This document shows, in pieces, positions 40,629-48,948 of a stretch of DNA of 64,000 nucleotides. The stretch's first letter is position 1. Each line of letters opens with the position of its first letter. Source of the DNA: JBBRRP01 sp964609655 (GTDB taxonomy: Bacteria; Myxococcota_A; Polyangia; Polyangiales; Polyangiaceae); contig CAZSUA010000002.1 in assembly GCA_964609655.1 (NCBI GenBank), positions 1 to 64,000 of the forward strand. The letters run 5' to 3'. Made by a program: the position numbers and the translations under genes. The notes beneath the pieces were generated by a model. It had not been told where the DNA came from and did not search any database. It saw nothing but the letters and a program-made list of their open reading frames with translations.

Positions 40629-42572
40629 ATGGGCGATCTGGTTGGTGATGTTGTTGAAGGCAGGCTGCTTTGGGTGCAGAAAGCCGAGTTCTCGAAGATC
40701 TTGGCGCTTCCTGTGGAGCGCGAGCGACGTGCGCTGATCTTCGCAGATGCCTGCCGGCTCAATGTTCTTTACATGATCGGTAAAGCGGGCTCAGGGCACT
40801 TGGGGAGTTCTTTTTCGAGTCTTGATATCGTGACCTGGCTCCACCTTGAAGAGCTCCGCCGAGCTCCTGCAGGTTCAGTCGATCGCGTCGATGACATCTA
40901 CTTTTCATCCAAAGGACACGATGCGCCCGGTTTGTACGCGGTGCGCACTGCCCTCGGCTCACTGCCATTTGAGTTGATCCACAAGTTACGCGTGCTCGGT
41001 GGATTACCTGGGCATCCAGATGTGGGCACTCCGGGTATCGTGGCCAATACCGGCTCGCTCGGCATGGGAATTTCAAAGGCCAAAGGCATGGCCTGGGCGC
41101 GCCGCCATAAGGGCCAGAGCGGCCGTATTTTCGTGATGACCGGCGACGGCGAGCTTCAGGAGGGCCAAATCTGGGAATCGCTGATCTCAGCTGCCAATCG
41201 CAAGCTGAATGAAATCACGGTCATCGTGGACCACAACAAGCTTCAAAGCGACTCGTTCGTCGAGAAAACCAGCGATCTGGGTGACCTGGTCAAGAAATTC
41301 GAGGCGTTTGGTTGGCGTGTGTTCCCGGTGGATGGTCATGACTATTGGGCGCTTGGGGAAGCGTTCGAAAGTGCTCGAGCAGTGACGGATGCACCACAGG
41401 TTATCATTGCGCACACCATCAAGGGTCGCGGGGTCTCCTTTATGGAGCACACGAGCCTCGATTCGGATGTCTCCCTGTACCGCTTCCACTCGGGGGCTCC
41501 TAACGCCGAAAACTACCAACGGGCAGCCGAGGAGTTGGTCGCACGCGTGCATCGCCAGTGCGATGCGTTGGGCGTGGAACGACTCACGTTTAGTTCTGAG
41601 GAAAACCAGCCGGCACCAGCTGCTGGAAATCCACAGCGCTTGATCGGGGCGTATGCCAAGGCGTTGCTGGAACAGATGGGCAAAGTTCCAGAGCTTTGCG
41701 TGATGGACGCGGACTTGCTCGTCGACACAGGGCAGCTGCCGTCGAAAGAAGCCTTTCCTGAGCGTTTTATCGAATGCGGGATCGCCGAAATGGATATGGT
41801 GAGCCAAGCCGGCAGCATGGCGCGCGAAGGGATCTTGCCGATTTGCCACTCTTTCGCGTGTTTTCTCGCCACGCGAGCCAATGAGCAAATCTACAATAAC
41901 GCTACCGAGCACTCGCGTGTGATCTACGTGGCATCGCTCGCGGGACTGCTCCCAGCGGGTCCGGGCCACTCGCATCAATCGGTGCGAGATATTTCAGCGC
42001 TTGCGGCAGTTCCGAACCTGGTGTTGCTAGAGCCGGCAACGGAAGCTGAGGTCGGTCGTGCGCTCGCTTGGGCCACCGAGAAGACTCGCAGCAGCGTGTG
42101 GCTGCGCCTGGTGAGTATTCCTTGTGACGTGCCGTTTGAATTGCCGAACACCGAGCTTGAGGAAGGCAGAGGTGTAGAGGTTCGGCCGGGAGATGACGCC
42201 GTCTTCATTAGCTCGGGCCCCGTCATGCTGACGGAGGCTTGGCACGCTGCTGAAACGCTTCAAAAGGAGCACGGGCTGGCGGTCGGAGTGATCGCGTTGC
42301 CGTGGCAGAATCGCATCGACCCGGCTTGGTTACTCCGGAGCCTCGGCGCACGCGCGCACGTCTTCACGTTGGACAATCATTACGTGATTGGTGGGCAAGG
42401 GCAGCTCGTGGGAGCCACAGTGGCGACATTTGGACTGAAGAATTCTCCGTGTGTTCACAACATCGGCGTGGAAAGCGTGCCAGCCTGTGGTCGCAATCAC
42501 GAGGTGCTCCGACACCATGGGCTCGATCAAGATAGCTTGGTCGAACGCGTGCGCTCCGCACTAAGAGGTTGA
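40629..42572 (+). CDS. Full-length transketolase in the glycan locus
   Basis: A 647-residue thiamine-diphosphate enzyme with both halves in one chain. The N-half has GHLGSSFSSLDIV, SKGHDAPGLYA, GSLGMGISKAKGMA and the ThDP/Mg motif GDGELQEGQIWE...VDHNKLQ. The C-half has ERFIECGIAEMDMVSQAGSMA, GLLPAGPGHSHQSVRDISAL and the C-terminal transketolase domain (DNHYVIGGQGQLVGATVA). It sits divergently from the glycan operon, so a role in making a rare sugar precursor for that pathway is inferred. The N-terminus is uncertain: ATG 40629 adds about 30 residues before the family core; GTG 40674 is an alternative. Confidence 0.85.
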   Translation: MGDLVGDVVEGRLLWVQKAEFSKILALPVERERRALIFADACRLNVLYMIGKAGSGHLGSSFSSLDIVTWLHLEELRRAPAGSVDRVDDIYFSSKGHDAPGLYAVRTALGSLPFELIHKLRVLGGLPGHPDVGTPGIVANTGSLGMGISKAKGMAWARRHKGQSGRIFVMTGDGELQEGQIWESLISAANRKLNEITVIVDHNKLQSDSFVEKTSDLGDLVKKFEAFGWRVFPVDGHDYWALGEAFESARAVTDAPQVIIAHTIKGRGVSFMEHTSLDSDVSLYRFHSGAPNAENYQRAAEELVARVHRQCDALGVERLTFSSEENQPAPAAGNPQRLIGAYAKALLEQMGKVPELCVMDADLLVDTGQLPSKEAFPERFIECGIAEMDMVSQAGSMAREGILPICHSFACFLATRANEQIYNNATEHSRVIYVASLAGLLPAGPGHSHQSVRDISALAAVPNLVLLEPATEAEVGRALAWATEKTRSSVWLRLVSIPCDVPFELPNTELEEGRGVEVRPGDDAVFISSGPVMLTEAWHAAETLQKEHGLAVGVIALPWQNRIDPAWLLRSLGARAHVFTLDNHYVIGGQGQLVGATVATFGLKNSPCVHNIGVESVPACGRNHEVLRHHGLDQDSLVERVRSALRG

Positions 42573-42581
42573 GTTCAACGT

Positions 42582-43619
42582 CTAGAAGTGCCCGGTGCAG
42601 AGCAGGCTGGTGAAGCTGGCCTCACAGGCCAACGCATGGCTTGTGCCTTCTTGTGCGTTGGGTGCCAAAAGTAGCGTGATAAATCCGCCTGCCAGCAACG
42701 CGCCGCCGGTTGCGTAGAGCACGATCGCGCGTTGTTCTGCTTTCTCGCGTGATGCATCAATGGCTGGGCACTGCTCCTTTCTTGAGAGTCCGCTCGGAGC
42801 CTCGCAGGCGCCACTGTTCCACTCTTTTGCTTTCTGGTTGCGCTCAAGATGAAAGGGGATGGCACTGCCGACGCTCACCGCACCCAGCGTCGTCAACACC
42901 CCACCGACGAACGTCATCGTCGAGCCGTGTTGCTGGTGAGCGATCTCGGGTGGGGGCTTGACCTCGTCCTTTTTCGGGAGAAACCGGAGTGGTTTGACAC
43001 GGCTGCCCAGTTGAAAAATGGCGTTCTTGTGTTCGTCCAACAAGCTGATCACGAACTCGCGCCGGTTCCCGAGTGGTAGGCTGAGTTCCCGCCTCCCACC
43101 TGCAGCATGAAAGTTGGTTGCGAAATCGTCCCCGGCTGCGCGTGATTGGACGGCTACGAGCTTCACCATGTCCACCGGATCGGAAATCTCCACAAGAAGC
43201 TCGTCACCGGACCGGTTGGGCGTCGCCGTGGCGGCAAGCCTTGCGCTTGAGCTACGCCAAAAACCCAATGCTTCCGCGTAGGGAGCTCGCAACTTAGGTG
43301 ATAAGGTTCGATCAAGGTGCAAATCGGGGTTGATGGCTAAGAGTGCTATGAACGCGTTCCTAGCTTCGGCGTTTTGTCCGAGCGCGGCGTCGGCGATCCC
43401 TAGCAGAAAATAGAGGCGCTCAGTCTGTCGCACACTATTGCCACCTCGTATGAGGGCCGCGGTGGCAAGTTCGCGTGTTCGATCGAAGTCGACGGCTGCG
43501 TAGGCAACCTCCGCTTGCTTTGCCGTCGAGTCAGCCTGGGATCGAGCGTCGCGCGTGCAGATCAACCACGACCCGGTGAGCAAGAGCAGTGCGCCCGTGA
43601 AAACGGATGAACGTCTCAT
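42582..43619 (-). CDS. Exported TPR-type protein coupled to the PEGA kinase gene
   Basis: A 345-residue protein with a signal peptide (FTGALLLLTGSWLICTRDARSQA). Residues 30-115 hold TPR-like repeats (AEVAYAAVDFDRTRELATAAL, FLLGIADAALGQNAEARNAFIALL). A beta-rich middle part follows, and then two hydrophobic segments near the C-terminus (MTFVGGVLTTLGAVSVGSAIP and VLYATGGALLAGGFITLLLA). Such a layout is common in Myxococcota kinase-associated proteins. The ATG at 43619 overlaps the kinase stop (TAATG), so it is co-translated with the kinase. Function unknown. Confidence 0.7.
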   Translation of the reverse strand: MRRSSVFTGALLLLTGSWLICTRDARSQADSTAKQAEVAYAAVDFDRTRELATAALIRGGNSVRQTERLYFLLGIADAALGQNAEARNAFIALLAINPDLHLDRTLSPKLRAPYAEALGFWRSSSARLAATATPNRSGDELLVEISDPVDMVKLVAVQSRAAGDDFATNFHAAGGRRELSLPLGNRREFVISLLDEHKNAIFQLGSRVKPLRFLPKKDEVKPPPEIAHQQHGSTMTFVGGVLTTLGAVSVGSAIPFHLERNQKAKEWNSGACEAPSGLSRKEQCPAIDASREKAEQRAIVLYATGGALLAGGFITLLLAPNAQEGTSHALACEASFTSLLCTGHF

Positions 43620-45391
43620 TAGTCCAACCCAAAGCGGCGAGTGATGGTTTGGGTTGCCTTGATGACCACGGGGTAAGTCGACTCCAGGCCAAGTTCCGGG
43701 TTCTTGAGGTGAACCTGATAGGTACCTGGTTCGAGCTTTAATCCAACGACCGGAGTGGCTCCAAGCGCCTTATTGTTGATGGTGACATACGACCAAGGCG
43801 TAGAATCGATCGTCAACGTGCCGTAGGAGGCGGTGCTTGCGTCACGCGGCGCAGGACTGGGGGGCGTTGCCGTCTGCGCCGACGCTTCCGTTTTCGAGGA
43901 TGGCGCGGCTAAGTGTGACTTTCCCTTCCGGCGGGGGACAACGAGTGGAGCAATCTGAGCCACGGTAGGCAACGGGCTCATGTCCGCCAGACTCGCAGTG
44001 ACCGTTATGGGCTCAAGCTCTACGGCACGCCCAACCGCCCGCGGCGGTGCAGATTCTGCCAACAGAGTTGCGTTCTTGTCATGGCCCACGGCCATGGCCC
44101 GAAGATTGGGGGCCCTTCGCGTCAACGCCAGCAGAACGCCCGTGAATAAGATGGCAACGCTGGCTGCAGCCGCAAGCCTACGCAAACGTCGGTTCCGGAA
44201 CTCGGGCATTGGTTCCTCGGGTGTCGAGCGAGCCGGTGGTTCCGGAAGCGCTATCGTGAGTGGCGGAACGCTCTGGGGCGGGACACTCAACGGAGGCGGG
44301 ACACTCTGCAGAGGGGACGGAAGGCGTGCCACGCATTCACGCATCCGCTCGCGCTCTTCGTTGATGACGTCCGAGTACAGGTGAATCATCCATTGAGAAA
44401 GCGAGGCACGCGAGGAAGCCTTGGTGTAGTGGGAGAGCCACTCCTCCAGATCTTCTTGCATCTCCAGAGCAGTTTGGTAGCGCTTGGTGATATCGCGCTC
44501 AAGGGCCTTCTTCGTGATCCGCGCGAGGGCTGGTGGAATCTCGGGACACACTTCGTTCGGGGATGGAACCTCCATGCTCAGCGCCATCTGCAGGGAGGCC
44601 GCATCAGTCCGTCCCTTGAAGAGCCTGTGCACCGTGAGGCATTCCCACAGCACCACTCCCATGCTCCAAATATCAACCCGACAGTCGACGTTTTCACCGA
44701 CCGCTTGCTCCGGCGCAATGTAGCCAAATTTGCCTTTGATGAGGCCGGTGTTCGTCTTGGCCTGCTGGGTGGCTGCCTTCGCAATCCCAAAATCGAGAAG
44801 CTTAACCACGCCTTCGTAGGTGACGAAGATGTTCTGCGGAGAGACGTCGCGGTGAACAATGCCCAAAGGCTCACCGTGATAATCCTCTGCTGTGTGGGCG
44901 TAGTGGAGACCTGCGAGTGCGTCAGCGACCAGACGGGCTGTTAGCGGATACGGCATCGGAGCTTTAAGGACCTTTGCCGCCCGACGGATCACTCGACTCA
45001 ATGGCTGCCCCCTCAAATACTCCATCGCAAGAAAATGCTGGCCTTGGTGACTCCCTGCCCGGTGCGTCTGCACAACGTTGGGATGTGAAAGTTGAGCTGC
45101 AAGTCGAACTTCGTCCAAAAACATTTGGACGAGCTCAGGTTCATCATTCATGTGCCCGATGAGCTTTTTGATCACCAAGAGCTGTCGCACTCCACCCGGT
45201 CCGTGCGACATGGTCAAAAAGACTTCTGACATCCCGCCTTGTCCCAGCTTGTCTACGACCGTGTATTCGCCTATGGATCGGGGATGAGTGAAGAGCGACT
45301 CAACACCGCCACCCGATCGCCGGTGTGAACCTGAATCGGTGGAAAGATCAGAACTGTCTGGCGAGATAGGGGCAACGAGCAGGTTGGACAC
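43619..45391 (-). CDS. Ser/Thr protein kinase with C-terminal PEGA domain
   Basis: About 590 residues. The kinase domain is intact: GQGGMSEVF loop, VIKKL lysine, IVHRDVSPQNIFV catalytic loop, LLDFGIAK, GYIAPEQ and DIWSMGVVLWEC. It is followed by a Pro-rich juxtamembrane region (SVPPPLSVPPQSVPP), one membrane segment (LAAAASVAILFTGVLLAL) and a C-terminal PEGA domain (ASYGTLTIDSTPWSYVTINNKALGATPVVGLKLEPGTYQV). The start is uncertain: GTG 45391 is the first plausible in-frame start after the upstream gene's stop, but no good ribosome site is seen. It overlaps nothing else and is likely co-transcribed with the PstS-like lipoprotein. Confidence 0.75.
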   Translation of the reverse strand: MSNLLVAPISPDSSDLSTDSGSHRRSGGGVESLFTHPRSIGEYTVVDKLGQGGMSEVFLTMSHGPGGVRQLLVIKKLIGHMNDEPELVQMFLDEVRLAAQLSHPNVVQTHRAGSHQGQHFLAMEYLRGQPLSRVIRRAAKVLKAPMPYPLTARLVADALAGLHYAHTAEDYHGEPLGIVHRDVSPQNIFVTYEGVVKLLDFGIAKAATQQAKTNTGLIKGKFGYIAPEQAVGENVDCRVDIWSMGVVLWECLTVHRLFKGRTDAASLQMALSMEVPSPNEVCPEIPPALARITKKALERDITKRYQTALEMQEDLEEWLSHYTKASSRASLSQWMIHLYSDVINEERERMRECVARLPSPLQSVPPPLSVPPQSVPPLTIALPEPPARSTPEEPMPEFRNRRLRRLAAAASVAILFTGVLLALTRRAPNLRAMAVGHDKNATLLAESAPPRAVGRAVELEPITVTASLADMSPLPTVAQIAPLVVPRRKGKSHLAAPSSKTEASAQTATPPSPAPRDASTASYGTLTIDSTPWSYVTINNKALGATPVVGLKLEPGTYQVHLKNPELGLESTYPVVIKATQTITRRFGLD

Positions 45392-45501
45392 TCGAGCAGC
45401 ATTGCTGCAGCTGAGGTCGCATGGTGTTACTTCTTGCTGAAAGCAACGCGACGAAGCTGTGACATTGCCTTCGTTAAGCGTGCAGCCGGCCAGTCGAACG
45501 C

Positions 45502-47247
45502 TCAGTGAACCTTCTCGCAGTATCCCTGCGAACAGCTTTGGTCTGCCTGGCAGTCTCCCTGCACCACGCACGGCTTGCAGCTCGTTGTACCCGTTGCCTT
45601 GGCTTCATACAAGCAGCTGCAGGGACTCGGCGGTGAGAACGGAACGATATTGCCACCATCCTTGGAGCGGGTGACGCTCATCGCGCATTCGGGCACAAGC
45701 CCGCTCTGTGCATACACGTCAATCAGCTTTACGCCGTTTGGCAGGGTTTTTGTACCGGAAAGGTAGCCGAGAATATCACTCTTGCTCTGGCGCGCGGCGT
45801 CAGTCGTCGCGCCATCGCCCTTGTAGAGCAGATGCAATGGGCCCCAGATCGGGTAGTGTCCGTCGCGAACGTTACGCTTGTCGCGGGCGTTTGGCGTGGA
45901 GTCGGGGTAGACAGCGCAGGTCTGCTTAGAGTCCTGAAAGGCCAGAGCGCGCAGCTGTGCCCGAAGGTTCTTGGTTTCAATGTAGTCGGCCGCGAGAATA
46001 CCGATGGCCTTGCTTGCCGTTTCCTGTTTCGCACCGGCTGCTTGCAGATTGAGAGCTACGTCGTCCGAGGTGCTGTGTAGCTTGCCTTTCCAACGTGTTG
46101 GCGCCACTCCGATGGCTGCTGCGATCATGGCCTGAGTTCCGGAGCTACCTTTCCGTTGGAAGATGAAATTTTCATCGTTCCAGATCGGAGTCGTCCCGGT
46201 GGGGTCCATGACGCCCCCATCTTTCCCAAACCCAAACACAAAATAGGCTGCTTGGGCACTGATCTCAGTGTGAACGGAGTTTGCCGGGACGGTGAATGTC
46301 ATCGTCTGAATCGGCCCATGCGCGTCTCGGATGCCTTGTGCCTCGAGATTCGCAAGTTCAAATCCAGGACAAGTTTGCGCGAACACGTCTGAGATGCCGA
46401 TATCCGCCTGCACCCCAGCTGCCGGCAGATAGCATTCTTGGCCCGAACTCGAGGAGCTTTCCCAATAGAAGGCTGCAGGTGCGGGCGGAGGCCCGCTGGT
46501 CATGGGGGTGGAATTCAAGATGGCGTCCACTCCGATGCAGGAACCTGTGGCGGTGTAAACGATATAGGTGTTTGATCCCGTGGAAAGCTGTTGCGCCACC
46601 TGTTGCAGGAAGGGCTTCACGGCAGACGAACCGGTGACGTAAACAACGGTGCCTTTGGCGCTCAGCGTTGAGCACGGAATGCCCGGCCGTGAGGGACTTG
46701 GGGCTGCACCTCCAGTCTGTTGGGGCGCATCGCCCGCGCCAGAACTCCCCGCATCGCCCAAGTTGGCGCCCCCGGCTTCACCCGAACCAGTGCTCCCTGC
46801 GTCGCCTGCGCCTCCAAAGCGTCCACCGCTCCCACCCGCCGCTGCACCGCCAGTTCCTACAAGCATCGAAGCCGGAAGCGTGGGCAGAGAGCCATCGCTT
46901 CCAAGCTGAGGGAGTCTGAATGAGTTAACGAAGGGTGTGCAGGTCGCGTCCGTGCATGCATTCTCAAGCGAAAAAATATCCGTTGGCTTGCAGCTAATGC
47001 AGCCAAGACCATGAAACCCAGCTGGGTCTGTGCAGGCTGTTGGGCCCTGGCCTCCGTTCCCAGAAAAACCCAGGAAACCTCCAGCTGATTCAGGATTGAA
47101 ATCAGCAGCGGAAATGCCACCAGAACCAGCGCCCGCCTTGCTTTGAGCAGGAAAAACGTCGTTCCCGTTTTCGAGTTTGGTGCAGCCGTATGCCGCCGCC
47201 ACGAGCAGCACGCAAACCTGGAACCAACAGAACCCGATGATCTTCAT
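45502..47247 (-). CDS. Lipoprotein with PstS-like periplasmic-binding domain and Cys-rich ends
   Basis: About 581 residues with lipobox AAAYGC after MKIIGFCWFQVCVLLV. An N-terminal Cys-rich section and a long Gly/Ala/Ser-rich linker (about residues 115-190) precede a type II periplasmic-binding domain (VVYVTGSSAVKPFLQQVAQQL, DIGISDVF, NENFIFQRKGSSGTQAMIA). This is PstS-like but with no sign of its usual permease partners. The C-terminus is again Cys-rich (CSCLYEAKATGTTSCKPC). It lies just upstream of a PEGA kinase in the same direction, so a sensory role for an extracellular ligand is possible. The start ATG 47247 is chosen by signal peptide; ATG 47265 is an alternative. Confidence 0.7.
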   Translation of the reverse strand: MKIIGFCWFQVCVLLVAAAYGCTKLENGNDVFPAQSKAGAGSGGISAADFNPESAGGFLGFSGNGGQGPTACTDPAGFHGLGCISCKPTDIFSLENACTDATCTPFVNSFRLPQLGSDGSLPTLPASMLVGTGGAAAGGSGGRFGGAGDAGSTGSGEAGGANLGDAGSSGAGDAPQQTGGAAPSPSRPGIPCSTLSAKGTVVYVTGSSAVKPFLQQVAQQLSTGSNTYIVYTATGSCIGVDAILNSTPMTSGPPPAPAAFYWESSSSSGQECYLPAAGVQADIGISDVFAQTCPGFELANLEAQGIRDAHGPIQTMTFTVPANSVHTEISAQAAYFVFGFGKDGGVMDPTGTTPIWNDENFIFQRKGSSGTQAMIAAAIGVAPTRWKGKLHSTSDDVALNLQAAGAKQETASKAIGILAADYIETKNLRAQLRALAFQDSKQTCAVYPDSTPNARDKRNVRDGHYPIWGPLHLLYKGDGATTDAARQSKSDILGYLSGTKTLPNGVKLIDVYAQSGLVPECAMSVTRSKDGGNIVPFSPPSPCSCLYEAKATGTTSCKPCVVQGDCQADQSCSQGYCEKVH

Positions 47248-47339
47248 GCCGAACGCGAAGACCATAGCCAGTGTTGTGTGACAAACTGGGGACATCTCGG
47301 AAACTCAGTCCGCCGTATGCGCCCTCCGTTCGATCCTCG

Positions 47340-48620
47340 TTACTTCGATGGTGCCGAATCGAACTTCAATACATGCCGATAAATATATGTCGGGGCTCTC
47401 TGGCCGACAGTCCAGGGTACGTCCGGACCATCAATCGCTGAACTGTAATCGTACACGATCATTTCGGAGGGATCTTTGCCTTCGATCACGGATGCAAAGC
47501 AGGTGTCGCCTCTGGAAGGGAGGTCGATTTCGAAGGCGAAACGCCGCTCTTTTTCAAGATACCGCCACAGTGAGCAGCGCTTGCGTTCGACGATGTACTC
47601 GAGCTGATTCACGGCGCGCCGGAGCGGCCCCCGATTGAAGAGGCGTGTGGGCTGATCGAAGACGCCACTTTTCGTGAGATTTCTCCGAGCCAAAAGATAA
47701 GTTTCAGATTTGAAACGGAAGAGCCGAGGCGAGTCGAACTTCTTCGGATCTGACTGACAAACTGGGGTTTGATCGCTCGGCGCAGAACGTTCGCAGACGA
47801 TCGAACCAAATCCTGTCTCATCCCCGCCTTCGTTGCGCATCACGGTCAGGAACCGCCCCGAACCTGTGGTCGCAAAGTCAGTCTCTGAAGCGCCGCCTTC
47901 GTAAAGAGGACCGACTCTTTGGTTGAGTGGGCTCCACCGTATTCCATCCGTACTCATGAGTAGCCTCACCCGGAGTGGACTCGGAAAAATCGCGTACATG
48001 TTCTCACCGCCCGAGTACGCCGACATCATAGCGCGTGACCCTTCAGCGCGAACGCTCCAGGCGATGTGGCCGGGCAAGTTCAAGGGAGTTAGCGCACTCC
48101 ATGCTCCGTTCTCGGCGCGCGTCGAGCGCTGCACGCCGGCTGGCTCGAAGTCGAAAGCGTTCTTGCCGAGCTTTGAAACATACAGGTGCAACTTGCCATT
48201 CAACGAGAGCAGCTGTGGCTCGCGGAGATCCGTGCCGAGAGAAAGGGTTGCTTCTCTCCGCCAGTTCACTTCATCGGTGCTGCTTGCAACGTTGACGACG
48301 ACCCGTTCGCTTGCAAAGTGCGTTGGGGCAGTGCGCCAGGCGAGATACACCCGACCGTCCGTATGGCGGACCACGTGCAAGTTGTTGTTGGCGTTTTGCA
48401 CGTCGATCTCCCGGTCGAGTCCAGCGCTTGGCACAATCCGCCGAGTGTCCGTGACACTGATTCGGTAGGGACCGAGTGGATGGATCGGCTCTACGGGCGC
48501 TGGGTGTTCCCTCTCCCAGCTCGGGCGATCATAACGACCAAAGCACAGAGCCACCGACCCGTCCCAAAGGTAGTTACACGAGGCCACTCCCATCAAACCC
48601 AGTAACGCACGCCGAACCAC
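47340..48620 (-). CDS. Sialidase/propeller-like lipoprotein, unknown function
   Basis: A 426-residue protein starting at GTG 48620 with a lipobox (VASC) after a short signal. The body has propeller-like blades seen in sialidase-type and BNR-like folds (VYLAWRTAPTHFASERVVVNVASSTDEVNWRRE, LRVRLLMSTDGIRWSPL, FLTVMRNEGGDET). No catalytic residues can be assigned. The C-terminus is Arg-rich and ends in a beta-like segment. It is on the same strand as the PstS-like lipoprotein, upstream by about 90 bp, and the two may be linked, but no overlap or repeats show an operon. Confidence 0.65.
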   Translation of the reverse strand: MVRRALLGLMGVASCNYLWDGSVALCFGRYDRPSWEREHPAPVEPIHPLGPYRISVTDTRRIVPSAGLDREIDVQNANNNLHVVRHTDGRVYLAWRTAPTHFASERVVVNVASSTDEVNWRREATLSLGTDLREPQLLSLNGKLHLYVSKLGKNAFDFEPAGVQRSTRAENGAWSALTPLNLPGHIAWSVRAEGSRAMMSAYSGGENMYAIFPSPLRVRLLMSTDGIRWSPLNQRVGPLYEGGASETDFATTGSGRFLTVMRNEGGDETGFGSIVCERSAPSDQTPVCQSDPKKFDSPRLFRFKSETYLLARRNLTKSGVFDQPTRLFNRGPLRRAVNQLEYIVERKRCSLWRYLEKERRFAFEIDLPSRGDTCFASVIEGKDPSEMIVYDYSSAIDGPDVPWTVGQRAPTYIYRHVLKFDSAPSK

Positions 48621-48948
48621 CGAGCAAAATTAGCAGCGTGCGGATCTCCCGCGAGTGGGGCCGCCTCATTTATGACACATTCGTCACAATTCTGGGTCGA
48701 TTATGTCGCCAAACCGCCACAATGTATTCAGGCGTCCCACGCGGCGCCAAAAACAAAAAAGCGCGACATTTCCGAGCCGATTCGATGTCTTTCGAAGCCC
48801 CTGCGCGGGGTTTTGGCGTCGTCGGTCCCGGACCGTTGAGTCATCCCCGCACCGCCACCAATTTGCTCAATTGCGATGAACTCGTCGGACAAACGTTGCA
48901 CGCCCAAGTGCACTGTGCGCCCGGTTACTCAGCAGCACGGAGGCTTCC
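48621..48948. other. Intergenic region before the phospholipase C gene
   Basis: 328 bp between divergent genes. It holds a stem CCCC-TGCGC-GGGG followed by TTTT at 48798-48814 on the plus strand, which resembles a short terminator or leader hairpin. The plus-strand promoter of the phospholipase C gene should lie here. A TGAC...GTCA inverted repeat is at about 48672-48684. Nothing else coding is seen. Confidence 0.45.

Noticed and set aside
43600..45571. Kinase start at 45571 (GTG) inside the PstS-like gene
   Set aside because: Residues encoded before 45391 are antisense-like and not conserved kinase sequence; they overlap the upstream gene's coding end.
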